The notes beneath the pieces were generated by a model. That model saw only the letters and a list, made by a program, of their open reading frames with translations. It did no database searches and was not told the DNA's origin. From the NCBI GenBank assembly GCA_030673965.1, contig JAUTCN010000022.1, positions 57,087 through 121,086 on the forward strand: a stretch of 64,000 nt of DNA, written 5' to 3'. How positions within the stretch are numbered: position 1 is the first letter of the stretch; each line of letters starts with the position of its first letter. The position numbers and the translations under genes are program-made. Of this stretch, positions 53,668-62,245 are shown in pieces. The DNA is from Fusobacterium sp. JB019. Its GTDB lineage: Bacteria > Fusobacteriota > Fusobacteriia > Fusobacteriales > Fusobacteriaceae.

Positions 53668-55194
53668 ATGGCAGAAAAAAGAGAAGTGTGGGGAAGTAGG
53701 AGAGGATTTATTTTTGCAGCAGTAGGAGCAGCTATTGGATTGGGTAATTTATGGAGATTTCCATTTCAAGCTTATAGGAATGGAGGAGGAGCTTTTTTCT
53801 TGCCTTATATAGTTGCTTTATTTACGTGTGCTATTCCGCTAATGATACTAGAGTATACTTATGGAAGAAAAGTAAGAGGGGGATCAACAAAAGCTTTTAG
53901 GTTGTTAGGCAAAAAATATGAGTGGATTGGATGGCTTCAGGTTATGGTTCCAATTATAGTAATGATGTTTTATAGTACTATAATATCAATTTCTGTTATA
54001 TTTATGGTTTGGTCATTGGGACATGCTTTTGGGATAATAAATTGGATGTCTGATCCAGGAAAAATAATGGGAATGATAGTAGGTGGAGGTTCAGGACCTT
54101 TTGATTTTGCAGCAGGAATAAGTAAATATTTATTAGGTTTTGTGATTGTTGTTTGGTTAGGAAATTGGTTGATTGTTAAAAATGGGGTATCTCAAGGAAT
54201 AGAAAAAGCTTCTAAGATATTTACTCCTTTATTAATGGTTATGATGGTAGCCTTTATGATTAATTCAGTGAGATTACCAGGGGCAACTTTGGGATTAAAT
54301 GAACTATTTACTCCAGATTTTAATAAAATTTTAAATCCAAATATATGGGTAGCAGCTTATGCTCAAGTATTTTTTTCTACAACTTTAGCAGTGGGGGTTA
54401 TGATAGCTTATGGATCTTATTTAGGTGAAGATTGGGATATAGTTAACAACTCTTTTATTACTGTATTTTCAAATGCTTCTTTTGATATAATTGCAGGAAT
54501 TACTGTATTTTCAACTTTAGGATATTTAGTTCATAATATGGGTGTTGATTTTAATTCTTTTGGATCAGGAGCAGGTATAGCTTTTATTGCTTTTCCAATT
54601 GCTGTATCAACAATCACTACAAATACTTTTCTTCAAGGGATAATTGGATTTTTATTTTTCTTTTGTTTATTCATAGCGGGATTATCTTCAAGTATATCAA
54701 TGCTTGAGTCTTTTTCTGCAGCAGCACTAGATAAATTTGATATAAAAAGAGAAAAATTGGTAGGGTTTATTTCTATAGTTGGATTTTTAGGAAGTGCTTG
54801 TTTTGCAACTTATGCAGGATTTAATTTTATATTAGATATAGTGGATGCTCATGTTGGTCAATATATTATAGCTACTTTAGGTCTAGTAGAGTCAATTTTA
54901 ATAAGTTATGTTTATGGAATTGAAAAAATAAGAGTAGATGCTAATAAATATTCAGATTTTAAAGTTGGAAAAATATTTAATTTTTTATTAAAGTATTTAA
55001 CTCCAGCTATGCTTGGGATAACAGTTGTAAGTAATCTAATCGGTGGATTTAAAAAATTAGTAGATTTAAAGACAACAGATAAAGCTGCATTTATGGGGCA
55101 GATAGTTTTCGGGTGGGGAACTATTTTATTAATGGTTATTTTTGCTACTATATTTTTTAGAAAACAATGGAAAAATTCAGAAGAGGAGGATTAA
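53668..55194 (+). CDS. Sodium-dependent amino-acid symporter, NSS (SLC6) family
   Basis: LeuT-fold sodium symporter of 508 residues with about twelve hydrophobic segments. TM1 shows the unwound sodium/substrate site as AAVGAAIGLGNLWRFPF near residue 15. TM6 and TM8 motifs include ISMLESFSAAAL near 345. Position near tnaA and two regulators suggests an aromatic amino acid such as tryptophan as substrate, but NSS substrate cannot be read from sequence. AGGAGG precedes ATG 53668. A 33-residue MetS-like subunit gene follows after 3 bases, a pairing known for MetP-type NSS transporters. Confidence 0.92.
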   Translation: MAEKREVWGSRRGFIFAAVGAAIGLGNLWRFPFQAYRNGGGAFFLPYIVALFTCAIPLMILEYTYGRKVRGGSTKAFRLLGKKYEWIGWLQVMVPIIVMMFYSTIISISVIFMVWSLGHAFGIINWMSDPGKIMGMIVGGGSGPFDFAAGISKYLLGFVIVVWLGNWLIVKNGVSQGIEKASKIFTPLLMVMMVAFMINSVRLPGATLGLNELFTPDFNKILNPNIWVAAYAQVFFSTTLAVGVMIAYGSYLGEDWDIVNNSFITVFSNASFDIIAGITVFSTLGYLVHNMGVDFNSFGSGAGIAFIAFPIAVSTITTNTFLQGIIGFLFFFCLFIAGLSSSISMLESFSAAALDKFDIKREKLVGFISIVGFLGSACFATYAGFNFILDIVDAHVGQYIIATLGLVESILISYVYGIEKIRVDANKYSDFKVGKIFNFLLKYLTPAMLGITVVSNLIGGFKKLVDLKTTDKAAFMGQIVFGWGTILLMVIFATIFFRKQWKNSEEED

Positions 55195-55197
55195 TAT

Positions 55198-55299
55198 ATG
55201 AATAAATCAGCTTTAATTATGATGATATTTGGATGTGTAGCTGTTTGGGGTGGATTAATAGTGACTTTGTCAATCGCTATAAAAAAAGGAGATTTATAG
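55198..55299 (+). CDS. MetS-like small subunit of the NSS transporter
   Basis: A 33-residue single-helix membrane protein (MNKSALIMMIFGCVAVWGG and onward, ending IKKGDL). The S-A-x-I-M-M-x-x-x-x-x-x-x-WGG pattern matches the small-subunit family associated with NSS transporters (MetS in Corynebacterium). It starts 3 bases after the symporter stop, behind GAGGAGG at about 55182-55189, so it is co-translated with its partner. In MetPS the small subunit is required for transport. Confidence 0.85.
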   Translation: MNKSALIMMIFGCVAVWGGLIVTLSIAIKKGDL

Positions 55300-55399
55300 G
55301 AAAATAATAATTATTTTAAATAAAAAATGATTGATAAAAAAACAAAAAAAACTATAAAGATATAAAAATTCAAAAAAAATAAATAAAAATATAAAATCA

Positions 55400-55427
55400 T
55401 TGAAAAAACAAAAAAAACATATATAAT
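55400..55427 (+). promoter_or_regulatory. Promoter of the second small membrane protein
   Basis: TTGAAA (55400-55405) and TATAAT (55422-55427) with 16-base spacing, followed by ATTTT, in a very A-rich stretch that could act as an UP element. Its layout copies the promoter at 49855. Confidence 0.78.
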
Positions 55428-55456
55428 ATTTTATATATCAAAGGTTATTTAATTTT

Positions 55457-55481
55457 TAAAAATTTATATATGGAGATGATT
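55457..55481 (+). repeat. 25-bp leader/ribosome-binding-site repeat, copy 2
   Basis: Identical to 49913-49937 and in the same position relative to promoter and start codon. Confidence 0.9.
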
Positions 55482-55484
55482 TTA

Positions 55485-55763
55485 ATGAAAGGTTATATTT
55501 TTGAAAAAAATGTGAATTTAGTTTTAGCAGCACTTATTGTTATAGCTTTATTTTTAGGTGAGAATTTAATTGTTGGTTATTTATCTTTAGTTTTTTTAAT
55601 TTTGTCAGTTATTGTTTCTTTTAATCTCAATTTAAGAGCTTATTTTAACAATCAAACTGATATAAGAGAAGAAGAAAATATTTCTAAAGAATTATTTACT
55701 TCTAAAGAAAAAGAAGTTCAAAGCGCAGCTTTAAAAAGCTTTAAAACTTTAGTTTGTAGGTAG
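55485..55763 (+). CDS. Small membrane protein B (paralogue of the 49941 gene)
   Basis: A 92-residue protein starting MKGYIFEKNVNLVLAALIVI with two hydrophobic segments (about 11-25 and 29-47). A longer polar C-terminal tail follows (NNQTDIREEENISKELF and so on). The N-terminal third resembles the 68-residue protein at 49941; the tail does not. The start follows GGAGATGAT. An ATG at 55470 lies before that site and is rejected. Function unknown. It is monocistronic, with promoter and a very strong terminator. Confidence 0.75.
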   Translation: MKGYIFEKNVNLVLAALIVIALFLGENLIVGYLSLVFLILSVIVSFNLNLRAYFNNQTDIREEENISKELFTSKEKEVQSAALKSFKTLVCR

Positions 55764-55777
55764 TAATAAAAAATAAA

Positions 55778-55820
55778 AGTCACGTTATTATTTAAAAAAA
55801 TAATAACGTGACTATTTTTT
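55778..55820. terminator. Strong terminator after small protein B
   Basis: A perfect 16-bp stem (55778-55793 with 55798-55813) around a 4-base A loop, followed by ATTTTTT. Confidence 0.93.
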
Positions 55821-55888
55821 ATTTATTTTCCAATTTTTAATAAAAGTATGTTAGAATATAAAAACATCAATAGTGCTTTGGAGGAAAA

Positions 55889-56641
55889 ATGAAAATAAAT
55901 AATTTTATTATAAATATGTTTAAAGGTATGGGGATTGGAATTGCGAATGTTATACCAGGAGTTTCAGGGGGAACTATGGCAATAGTTTTTGGAATTTATG
56001 ACAAATTGATAGAAGCCTTAGCTAATTTTATAACAGCTTCAATAAAGAAAAAGGTAGAGTATATTATTTTTATCGCTCCGATAATAATAGGAGCAGTTGT
56101 AGGAATTTTAGGATTTGCTAGAATAGTAGAATTTTTATATGCGAATTATCCTTTATATACAAAACTTATTTTTGTAGTTTTGGTTCTTCCTTCTATTCCA
56201 ATAGTTGTTAAAGGGGAAAGAATAAAAGAGATAAAAAATATAATTTATTTTTGTTTAGGAATGGTTTTTGTTTTAACTTTTTTCATGTTAGTTCATAAGT
56301 TTAGTGCTGAAGATATGAGTTTTCAGATAAGGAAAACTTTTGATACATCTTATGGAATAAAGTTATTATTTTGTGGATCTCTAGCAGGAGGAGCGATGAT
56401 AATTCCAGGTATTTCTGGATCTTTGTTGTTGCTAGCTTTAGGAGAACATCAAAATGTAATATATTATATAAGTAATTTAGATTTTTTACCACTTGGTTAT
56501 TTTGGAGTGGGAGTAATTTTAGGAATTGCTTTATTTACAAAAGTTATAAATTATTTTTTAAAAAGATATAGAAGTTTAACTTTGTTTTTTATACTGGGGA
56601 TAGTAGTTGCTTCTTTGATAGAAATGTTAATAAATATATAA
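55889..56641 (+). CDS. DUF368 family protein (probable undecaprenyl-phosphate translocase)
   Basis: A 250-residue polytopic membrane protein with about eight hydrophobic segments. The signature GIGIANVIPGVSGGTMAIVFGIYDKLIEAL near residue 13 defines DUF368. A second internal repeat, GGAMIIPGISGSLLLLALGEHQ, near residue 165 shows the inverted duplicated fold. Members of DUF368 (PopT) have been implicated in recycling undecaprenyl phosphate across the membrane, which would support peptidoglycan and LPS synthesis. It starts behind TTGGAGG as an apparently single gene. Confidence 0.9.
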   Translation: MKINNFIINMFKGMGIGIANVIPGVSGGTMAIVFGIYDKLIEALANFITASIKKKVEYIIFIAPIIIGAVVGILGFARIVEFLYANYPLYTKLIFVVLVLPSIPIVVKGERIKEIKNIIYFCLGMVFVLTFFMLVHKFSAEDMSFQIRKTFDTSYGIKLLFCGSLAGGAMIIPGISGSLLLLALGEHQNVIYYISNLDFLPLGYFGVGVILGIALFTKVINYFLKRYRSLTLFFILGIVVASLIEMLINI

Positions 56642-56659
56642 TTTTTATAAGAAAAGAAA

Positions 56660-56687
56660 AAACCCGGAAGAAATTTCTTCCGGGTTT
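56660..56687 (-). terminator. Terminator of rpsT (also facing DUF368 gene)
   Basis: AAACCCGGAAGAAA (56660-56673) pairs perfectly with TTTCTTCCGGGTTT (56674-56687). On the minus strand the stem is followed by TTTTCTTTTC, so it mainly ends rpsT. Confidence 0.9.
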
Positions 56688-56711
56688 AACTTATTAGTTA
56701 TTTAAATCTAA

Positions 56712-56972
56712 TTATAAAGCGTTAACTCTAGCAGCTAGTCTAGCTTTTTTTCTAGATATAGTATTTTTCTTGAAAACACCTTTAGAAACTGCTTTATCGA
56801 ACTCTTTATAAGCTGCAGATAAAACTTGTAAAGCTACTTCTTTATTACCATCTTCAATAGAAGCTAGTACCTTTTTAGTTGTAGATTTTACTCTAGTTTT
56901 TACTGCTTGATTTCTAACTCTGTTTCTTTCATTTAAAATTACTCTCTTTTTAGCTGATTTATTGTTTGCCAA
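56712..56972 (-). CDS. rpsT: 30S ribosomal protein S20
   Basis: Small-subunit protein that binds the 5' domain of 16S rRNA. The 86 residues start MANNKSAKKRVILNERNRVRN and end RKKARLAARVNAL, both typical of S20. A minus-strand AGGAGG ribosome-binding site sits just upstream of the ATG. It is monocistronic, with its own promoter at 57077 and an approximately 95-base leader. Confidence 0.98.
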   Translation of the reverse strand: MANNKSAKKRVILNERNRVRNQAVKTRVKSTTKKVLASIEDGNKEVALQVLSAAYKEFDKAVSKGVFKKNTISRKKARLAARVNAL

Positions 56973-57076
56973 ATCAAAACCTCCTAATATTATATAAAAA
57001 ATTTATTTGTTCCTAAACGTAAAATAGGTGATAATCTAAAAAGAGACACACATATTTAAAACAATGGACCGAAAAT

Positions 57077-57104
57077 ATTATATCATAAAATTTAGGATTA
57101 TCAA
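57077..57104 (-). promoter_or_regulatory. Promoter of rpsT
   Basis: On the minus strand, TTGATA (57104-57099) and TATAAT (57082-57077) with 16-base spacing. The leader that follows includes a small CCTA/TAGG hairpin near the ribosome-binding site that might serve S20 autoregulation. Confidence 0.8.
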
Positions 57105-57184
57105 AGGAAAATAAAAAAAAGTTTCTGCTTTTTAAGAAAAAAAATATGATATAATCTATAGTATAAAATATGGAGAGGGAAGTC

Positions 57185-59653
57185 ATGAAAATAGAAGAGG
57201 TAATAGATTTAGAATCTAGGAAAAAATTAAAGAAAGAAATTGAGAATTCAGGGGAAAATGAAGTTTTCTTTAAAGGAATTTTGGATGAAAATAGAGTGGT
57301 GTCTGAAGTTGTTCCTTTAGCTAGAGGAAATAAATATAGTGTTCCTGCTTTCTTGAAGAGGATGAAAAGAAATGAAGTAATTATACACAATCATCCTTCT
57401 GGATATTTATACCCTTCTGATGCAGATATTGAAGTGGCGAATATATTTGGGAATAAAAAAGATGGTGGTTTTTACATTATAAACAATAAAGTTGATGATG
57501 TTTATGTGGTGATGGAGTCTTTTTCAAAGGAAAATAAAAAAATAGATGTTTTGCCTTATTTTGAAGAAAAGGGATTAATATCTCAGAAATTTAAAGAATT
57601 TGAATTTAGAAAAGAGCAAAATGATATGGTACAACATATTCAAGAAGGTCTAAATAAAGAAAAAAAGATTATTGTAGAAGCTGGAACAGGAACAGGAAAA
57701 ACTTTAGCATATTTGATTCCTAGTATAGAATGGGCTTTGGAAAATGAAAAAAAAGTAGTTATAAGTACAAATACAATTAACTTACAAGAACAATTAATAA
57801 ACAAAGATATACCAATGATTCGCAAAATTATGGATAAAAAATTTAAATATATTTTGGTTAAGGGACGAGGAAATTATTTATGCAATAGAAAATATTATAA
57901 TGTTTCTAGTGGGAACATTATAAAACCAGCAAATATATCCGAAGAACAAAAGGTGCAAGTAAAAAAATTAATTAATTGGGGAAGAGTAACTCAGACAGGA
58001 GATAAATCAGAGTTGAGTTTTGAACCTAGTTATGATATATGGGAATATTTTCAAAGTGAAAGTGATACTTGTTATAATGGTTGCCCTCATAGAGAAGAAT
58101 GTTTTTTCTTTAAAGCTAGGGATGAGAAAAAAAATGCAGATATTTTAATAGCTAATCATCACATATTTTTTTCAGATTTAGCTATTAAAAAAGAAATTGG
58201 TTTTAATACAGATTTTTCTATATTACCAGAATATGGATTAGTTGTTTTTGATGAAGCTCATAATATTGAAAAGGTTGCTAGAGATTATTTTTCTTATGAA
58301 GTTTCAAAATATAGTTTTGTAAAATCAATGAATAAGATTTATAATTTAAGAAAAGAAAAATTATTAGAGGGAAAAGAGGGTAAATATAAATTAAATTCTC
58401 ATTTAGAAGTTTTGTGGAAATATTTAAAAAAAATTGATATAGAAAATAAAAGTAAGATTGAAAAAATAATATGTAATGATTTAATAGAAAAACATAAAAA
58501 CTTATTTTTAGCAGGAGATATATTTTTTAAAAGAATAATAGAAATTTTTTCAAAAGGTCAAAATGGAAGTTTATCAATTAGAATAAAAAAAGGGGATATG
58601 CTTGAAACTAATTTTCTAAAGATGCTAGAAAAAGAGAAGCAAGATTTTGTTCTAGAGTTTAATACATATTTAAATTTGATAAAAAGATTATTATCTTTAG
58701 TTTCAGAGGCGGAAGATAAAGAGGGGAAGATTAGTGAATTTGTTAATTATACCAATAGATTAGAGAGCTTTTTAGCTAACTTTAATTTCATAAATACCTT
58801 TGAAGATGAAGAGTTTATATATTGGATTGAAGTAAATGAAAAAAAGAATAATTCAAAATTAGTAGCAACTCCTTTAAAAGTTGATAATGAACTTTCTGAA
58901 AATTTATATGAGAATTTGAAGCAAATAATTTTTACTTCTGCAACTATTGCAATTGTCAAAAATTTTAAATATTTTAAAGAATCTATAGGACTACAAGAAG
59001 AAACTTATGATAAGATTATAGCTTCTCCCTTTGATTATGACAAACAAATGAAGGTATATTTACCTGAAGGGATTTCAGCTCCAAATGATAGAAATTTTTT
59101 AGATGATGTTCAAAATTTATTAGAAAAATTAATAATTAAAAGTAAAGGAAGAACTTTTGTTTTATTTACATCTTACAGAGCTTTAAATTATGTTTATTAT
59201 TCGATTAGAAAAGAGTTAGAAAAAAATGGAATAGAGCTATTTATACAAGGGATGTATCCAAGAACAAAGTTGGTTGAATTATATAAAAAGAGTAATTATC
59301 CGGTTTTATTTGGTACAGACTCTTTTTGGGAAGGAGTTGACGTAAAAGGGGATAAGTTAAGTTCAGTAGTAATAGTGAAATTACCTTTTAAGGTTCCTAA
59401 TGATCCTATTACAGAAGCTATTATTGAAAAATATGAAGAGCAAGGTAAAAATTCTTTTTTAGAATATCAGATACCTGAATCAGTAATAAAATTTAAGCAA
59501 GGAATAGGAAGACTTATAAGGAGTAAAGAGGATAGAGGGGTAGTTACAATTTTAGATAATAGGGTAATAACTAAAAGATACGGAAAATATTTTTTACAGA
59601 GTATTCCTACTAGAAATATAATAAAAAAAGATGTTAAAGAGATAATCAGATAG
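57185..59653 (+). CDS. RadC-like JAMM domain fused to DinG/XPD-type helicase
   Basis: An 822-residue two-part protein. Residues about 20-115 match the RadC JAMM/MPN fold: LDENRVVSE, then HNHPSG (His68, His70), Ser78 and Asp81, giving H-x-H-x7-S-x2-D, the metal-binding signature. Residues about 140-822 form a DinG-family superfamily 2 helicase with Walker A AGTGTGKT (165-172), iron-sulfur cysteines 233, 296, 300 and 306, and the DEAH box (356-359). The C-terminal half contains the SFWEGVDV motif. B. subtilis DinG has an exonuclease domain at this position instead. ATG 57185 follows GGAGAGGGAAG. Confidence 0.88.
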   Translation: MKIEEVIDLESRKKLKKEIENSGENEVFFKGILDENRVVSEVVPLARGNKYSVPAFLKRMKRNEVIIHNHPSGYLYPSDADIEVANIFGNKKDGGFYIINNKVDDVYVVMESFSKENKKIDVLPYFEEKGLISQKFKEFEFRKEQNDMVQHIQEGLNKEKKIIVEAGTGTGKTLAYLIPSIEWALENEKKVVISTNTINLQEQLINKDIPMIRKIMDKKFKYILVKGRGNYLCNRKYYNVSSGNIIKPANISEEQKVQVKKLINWGRVTQTGDKSELSFEPSYDIWEYFQSESDTCYNGCPHREECFFFKARDEKKNADILIANHHIFFSDLAIKKEIGFNTDFSILPEYGLVVFDEAHNIEKVARDYFSYEVSKYSFVKSMNKIYNLRKEKLLEGKEGKYKLNSHLEVLWKYLKKIDIENKSKIEKIICNDLIEKHKNLFLAGDIFFKRIIEIFSKGQNGSLSIRIKKGDMLETNFLKMLEKEKQDFVLEFNTYLNLIKRLLSLVSEAEDKEGKISEFVNYTNRLESFLANFNFINTFEDEEFIYWIEVNEKKNNSKLVATPLKVDNELSENLYENLKQIIFTSATIAIVKNFKYFKESIGLQEETYDKIIASPFDYDKQMKVYLPEGISAPNDRNFLDDVQNLLEKLIIKSKGRTFVLFTSYRALNYVYYSIRKELEKNGIELFIQGMYPRTKLVELYKKSNYPVLFGTDSFWEGVDVKGDKLSSVVIVKLPFKVPNDPITEAIIEKYEEQGKNSFLEYQIPESVIKFKQGIGRLIRSKEDRGVVTILDNRVITKRYGKYFLQSIPTRNIIKKDVKEIIR

Positions 59654-59672
59654 TTTTTTTTTGGAGGAACTT

Positions 59673-61748
59673 ATGAAAAAATTTAGATTTTTTGGAATTA
59701 AATTAGTTTTAAAATTAGAAAAAGAAAATAAGGATGATATTGAAATTTATTCATCTGCATATAATTTGAAAGAGAAAATAATGTATTTAATGTTAGCGAT
59801 GTCTTTTGTCATTTTAACAGCAAAAGTGATGCCTCTTTTAAGTAGAAATCATTATAAACAAGGGAATATAATAAAAGAAAATATATATTCTCCTAAAACA
59901 TTTAAATATAATGATAAGGTTAAAAGAAATGCAATAGTACAAGAATTGATATTAACGTCTAAGAAAGAATATATAAATGTTCCTGAAGTTGAAGAAAATT
60001 ATATAAAAGGATTAGAAAATTTTTACAATCAAGTGCTAGATTTAAAAATGGGGAAAAAATTAGATTTTAATTATAAATATATTGAAGATATAATTGGAAA
60101 AGATATAAATAAAAGTATTATTTCAGAAGTGTCTAAATTAAAGTTATCTGAAATAAAAAAACAAAAAATAAAACTTTTAAGTGTTGCAAGATTTATTTAT
60201 TCCGAAGGAGTAAGGAAAGAGGGCCAAGTGATAAGTTTAGGTGTAGAAACTGAAGCGAAGTTATCTCAGTTGAATGATCTTGAAAGACAAATTTTAAATT
60301 CATTCATAGTACCTAATTTAATCTATGATAAAGAAAAAACAGAAAATAAAATAAAAGAGAAAACTTCTATGATAGAAGATCAAATAACAGAGATTTCAGC
60401 AGGAACTTTAATAGCTAAAAAAGGTGAAGTTTTAACTGAAAGAAAACTTAATATATTAAGTGCTGCAGGGGTATATTCTTATGGAGAAAGTTTATTAAGG
60501 TTGATAGCTAATATAGTTTATTTGTTAACAATATCTGTAGGGGCGTATAATTTATTGTATGGTAGTTATAAAAAAGAATTACTTAATAAAAAAATCTATA
60601 AGTCTATATTATTTATAACTATTGTGATGTTTTTAGTTTATAGATTTATAGACATAAAATACTTATATTTATTACCATTTGAGATGGTATTCTTTCTAGT
60701 TGATGTATTGGTTAACCCTAATTTTGCATTTATGATGGGGATGATATACTTAGCTTACATAATGCCTTTAACAGGTTATAATGTTTTTTATTTTATAATT
60801 TCATTATTATCTATGGTTTTTGGGATAAGATTATTTAAAAATATAAAAACGAGATCTCAATTGATAAGTATAGGAGTTCAGTTATCTATAGTGAAATTCA
60901 TTTTCTATATAATAATTGCTTATTTTTCTAGAGTATCAGGGCTAGAAATAGTATTTAATGCTAGCTTGATAATTATTTCAGGAATAATGTCAGGAATGTT
61001 AAGTATTGCAATAGTTCCATATTTTGAGAGGACATTTAATATATTGACAACTTTTAAATTGTTGGAATTAGGAGATTTATCTCAACCTCTACTTAGAGAT
61101 CTTTCTGTAAAAGCTCCAGGAACTTTTTATCATTCGATGATGGTTGCTACTATTTCGGAAAATGCAGCAGCTGCGATAGGAGCTGACAGTGTTTTTACAA
61201 GAGTAGCTAGTTATTATCATGATATTGGGAAATTAAAAAGACCTAAATTTTTTGTTGAAAATCAAGAAGGTGGAGAAAATTTACATAAAGGATTAAGCCC
61301 ATTTTTAAGTGCATTAATAATATTATCTCATACTAAAGAAGGGGTTGAGTTGGGGAAAAGTCACATGATTCCTAAGGAAATAAGAGATATAATGTATGAG
61401 CATCAAGGGACTACATTGTTAACTTATTTTTATAACAAAGCTAAAAAAGATAATGTTAATGTTAGAGAGGAAGATTTTAGATATTCTGGACCAAAACCAA
61501 AAACAAAAGAATCAGCTATAATAATGTTAGCAGATTCTGTAGAAGCTGCTGTTCGTAGTTTGGATAAAAAGACTTATACAACAATAGAAGAAATGATAAG
61601 GAAAGTTATTACTGGTAAAATAGAAGATGGACAGTTGTCGGATGCTAATTTAACCTTTAAAGAAATAGAGATAGTAATCAGAATATTTACTAAAACATTG
61701 ATAGGAATTCATCATGTTAGAATAAAATATCCTGGACAAAAAAAATAA
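59673..61748 (+). CDS. pgpH: 7TM-HD family cyclic di-AMP phosphodiesterase PgpH
   Basis: Membrane protein of 691 residues. It has an N-terminal helix (about 35-52), an extracytoplasmic 7TMR-HDED domain (about 60-270), seven membrane helices (about 275-460) and a cytoplasmic HD phosphohydrolase domain. The HD core reads APGTFYHSMMVA, then YYHDIGKL near 520 and EHQGTT near 575, with the metal-binding His and Asp residues present. The family degrades c-di-AMP, so it opposes DisA (3886). ATG 59673 follows GGAGGAAC. ybeY lies 19 bases downstream, a widely conserved pair. Confidence 0.93.
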   Translation: MKKFRFFGIKLVLKLEKENKDDIEIYSSAYNLKEKIMYLMLAMSFVILTAKVMPLLSRNHYKQGNIIKENIYSPKTFKYNDKVKRNAIVQELILTSKKEYINVPEVEENYIKGLENFYNQVLDLKMGKKLDFNYKYIEDIIGKDINKSIISEVSKLKLSEIKKQKIKLLSVARFIYSEGVRKEGQVISLGVETEAKLSQLNDLERQILNSFIVPNLIYDKEKTENKIKEKTSMIEDQITEISAGTLIAKKGEVLTERKLNILSAAGVYSYGESLLRLIANIVYLLTISVGAYNLLYGSYKKELLNKKIYKSILFITIVMFLVYRFIDIKYLYLLPFEMVFFLVDVLVNPNFAFMMGMIYLAYIMPLTGYNVFYFIISLLSMVFGIRLFKNIKTRSQLISIGVQLSIVKFIFYIIIAYFSRVSGLEIVFNASLIIISGIMSGMLSIAIVPYFERTFNILTTFKLLELGDLSQPLLRDLSVKAPGTFYHSMMVATISENAAAAIGADSVFTRVASYYHDIGKLKRPKFFVENQEGGENLHKGLSPFLSALIILSHTKEGVELGKSHMIPKEIRDIMYEHQGTTLLTYFYNKAKKDNVNVREEDFRYSGPKPKTKESAIIMLADSVEAAVRSLDKKTYTTIEEMIRKVITGKIEDGQLSDANLTFKEIEIVIRIFTKTLIGIHHVRIKYPGQKK

Positions 61749-61767
61749 AAAAATCAAGGAGGAAAAA

Positions 61768-62232
61768 GTGTTAATTAATTTAGAATTAAGTTTAGATATA
61801 GAGGGGTTTGAAGATGAAATTTCTTATGAAGCTGTAGATAAATATGTGAAAGAAGTTTTGACAAAAGAGTATAAAAGTGATGCAGAAATTTATATTTCAG
61901 TTTTATTAACAGGAAATGAAGAAATACAAAATATAAATAGAGAATACAGAGGAAAAGATGCGCCTACAGATGTAATATCTTTTGCTTATCACGATAATGA
62001 TGAAGCTGTAATAGGTGCTTATGATAGTTTAGGAGATATTGTAATTTCTTTAGAAAGAGTAGAGGAACAAAGAAAAGATTATGGGCATTCTTTTAAAAGG
62101 GAATTTTATTATGTTTTGACACATGGATTATTACATTTGTTAGGATATGATCATATTGAAGAAGAAGATAGAAAAATTATGAGAAAAAAAGAAGAAGAGA
62201 TTTTGGCTGAATATGGTTATGTGAGAGGATAA
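61768..62232 (+). CDS. ybeY: rRNA maturation endonuclease YbeY
   Basis: Single-strand endoribonuclease for 16S rRNA 3' maturation and ribosome quality control. The 154 residues contain NREYRGKDAPTDVISFAY near residue 60, DIVISLERV near 94 and the zinc motif THGLLHLLGYDH (H-x3-H-x5-H) near 115-126. The start is GTG 61768 behind GGAGGA. pgpH-ybeY order is conserved in many bacteria. It is followed 13 bases later by a lipase-fold gene. Confidence 0.96.
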   Translation: MLINLELSLDIEGFEDEISYEAVDKYVKEVLTKEYKSDAEIYISVLLTGNEEIQNINREYRGKDAPTDVISFAYHDNDEAVIGAYDSLGDIVISLERVEEQRKDYGHSFKREFYYVLTHGLLHLLGYDHIEEEDRKIMRKKEEEILAEYGYVRG

Positions 62233-62245
62233 AAAGGGAGAAATT

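Noticed and set aside
57013..57390. 125-residue minus-strand frame overlapping the dinG start
   Set aside because: Crosses the rpsT promoter and the 5' end of the helicase gene; Phe/Ile-rich composition typical of a shadow frame.
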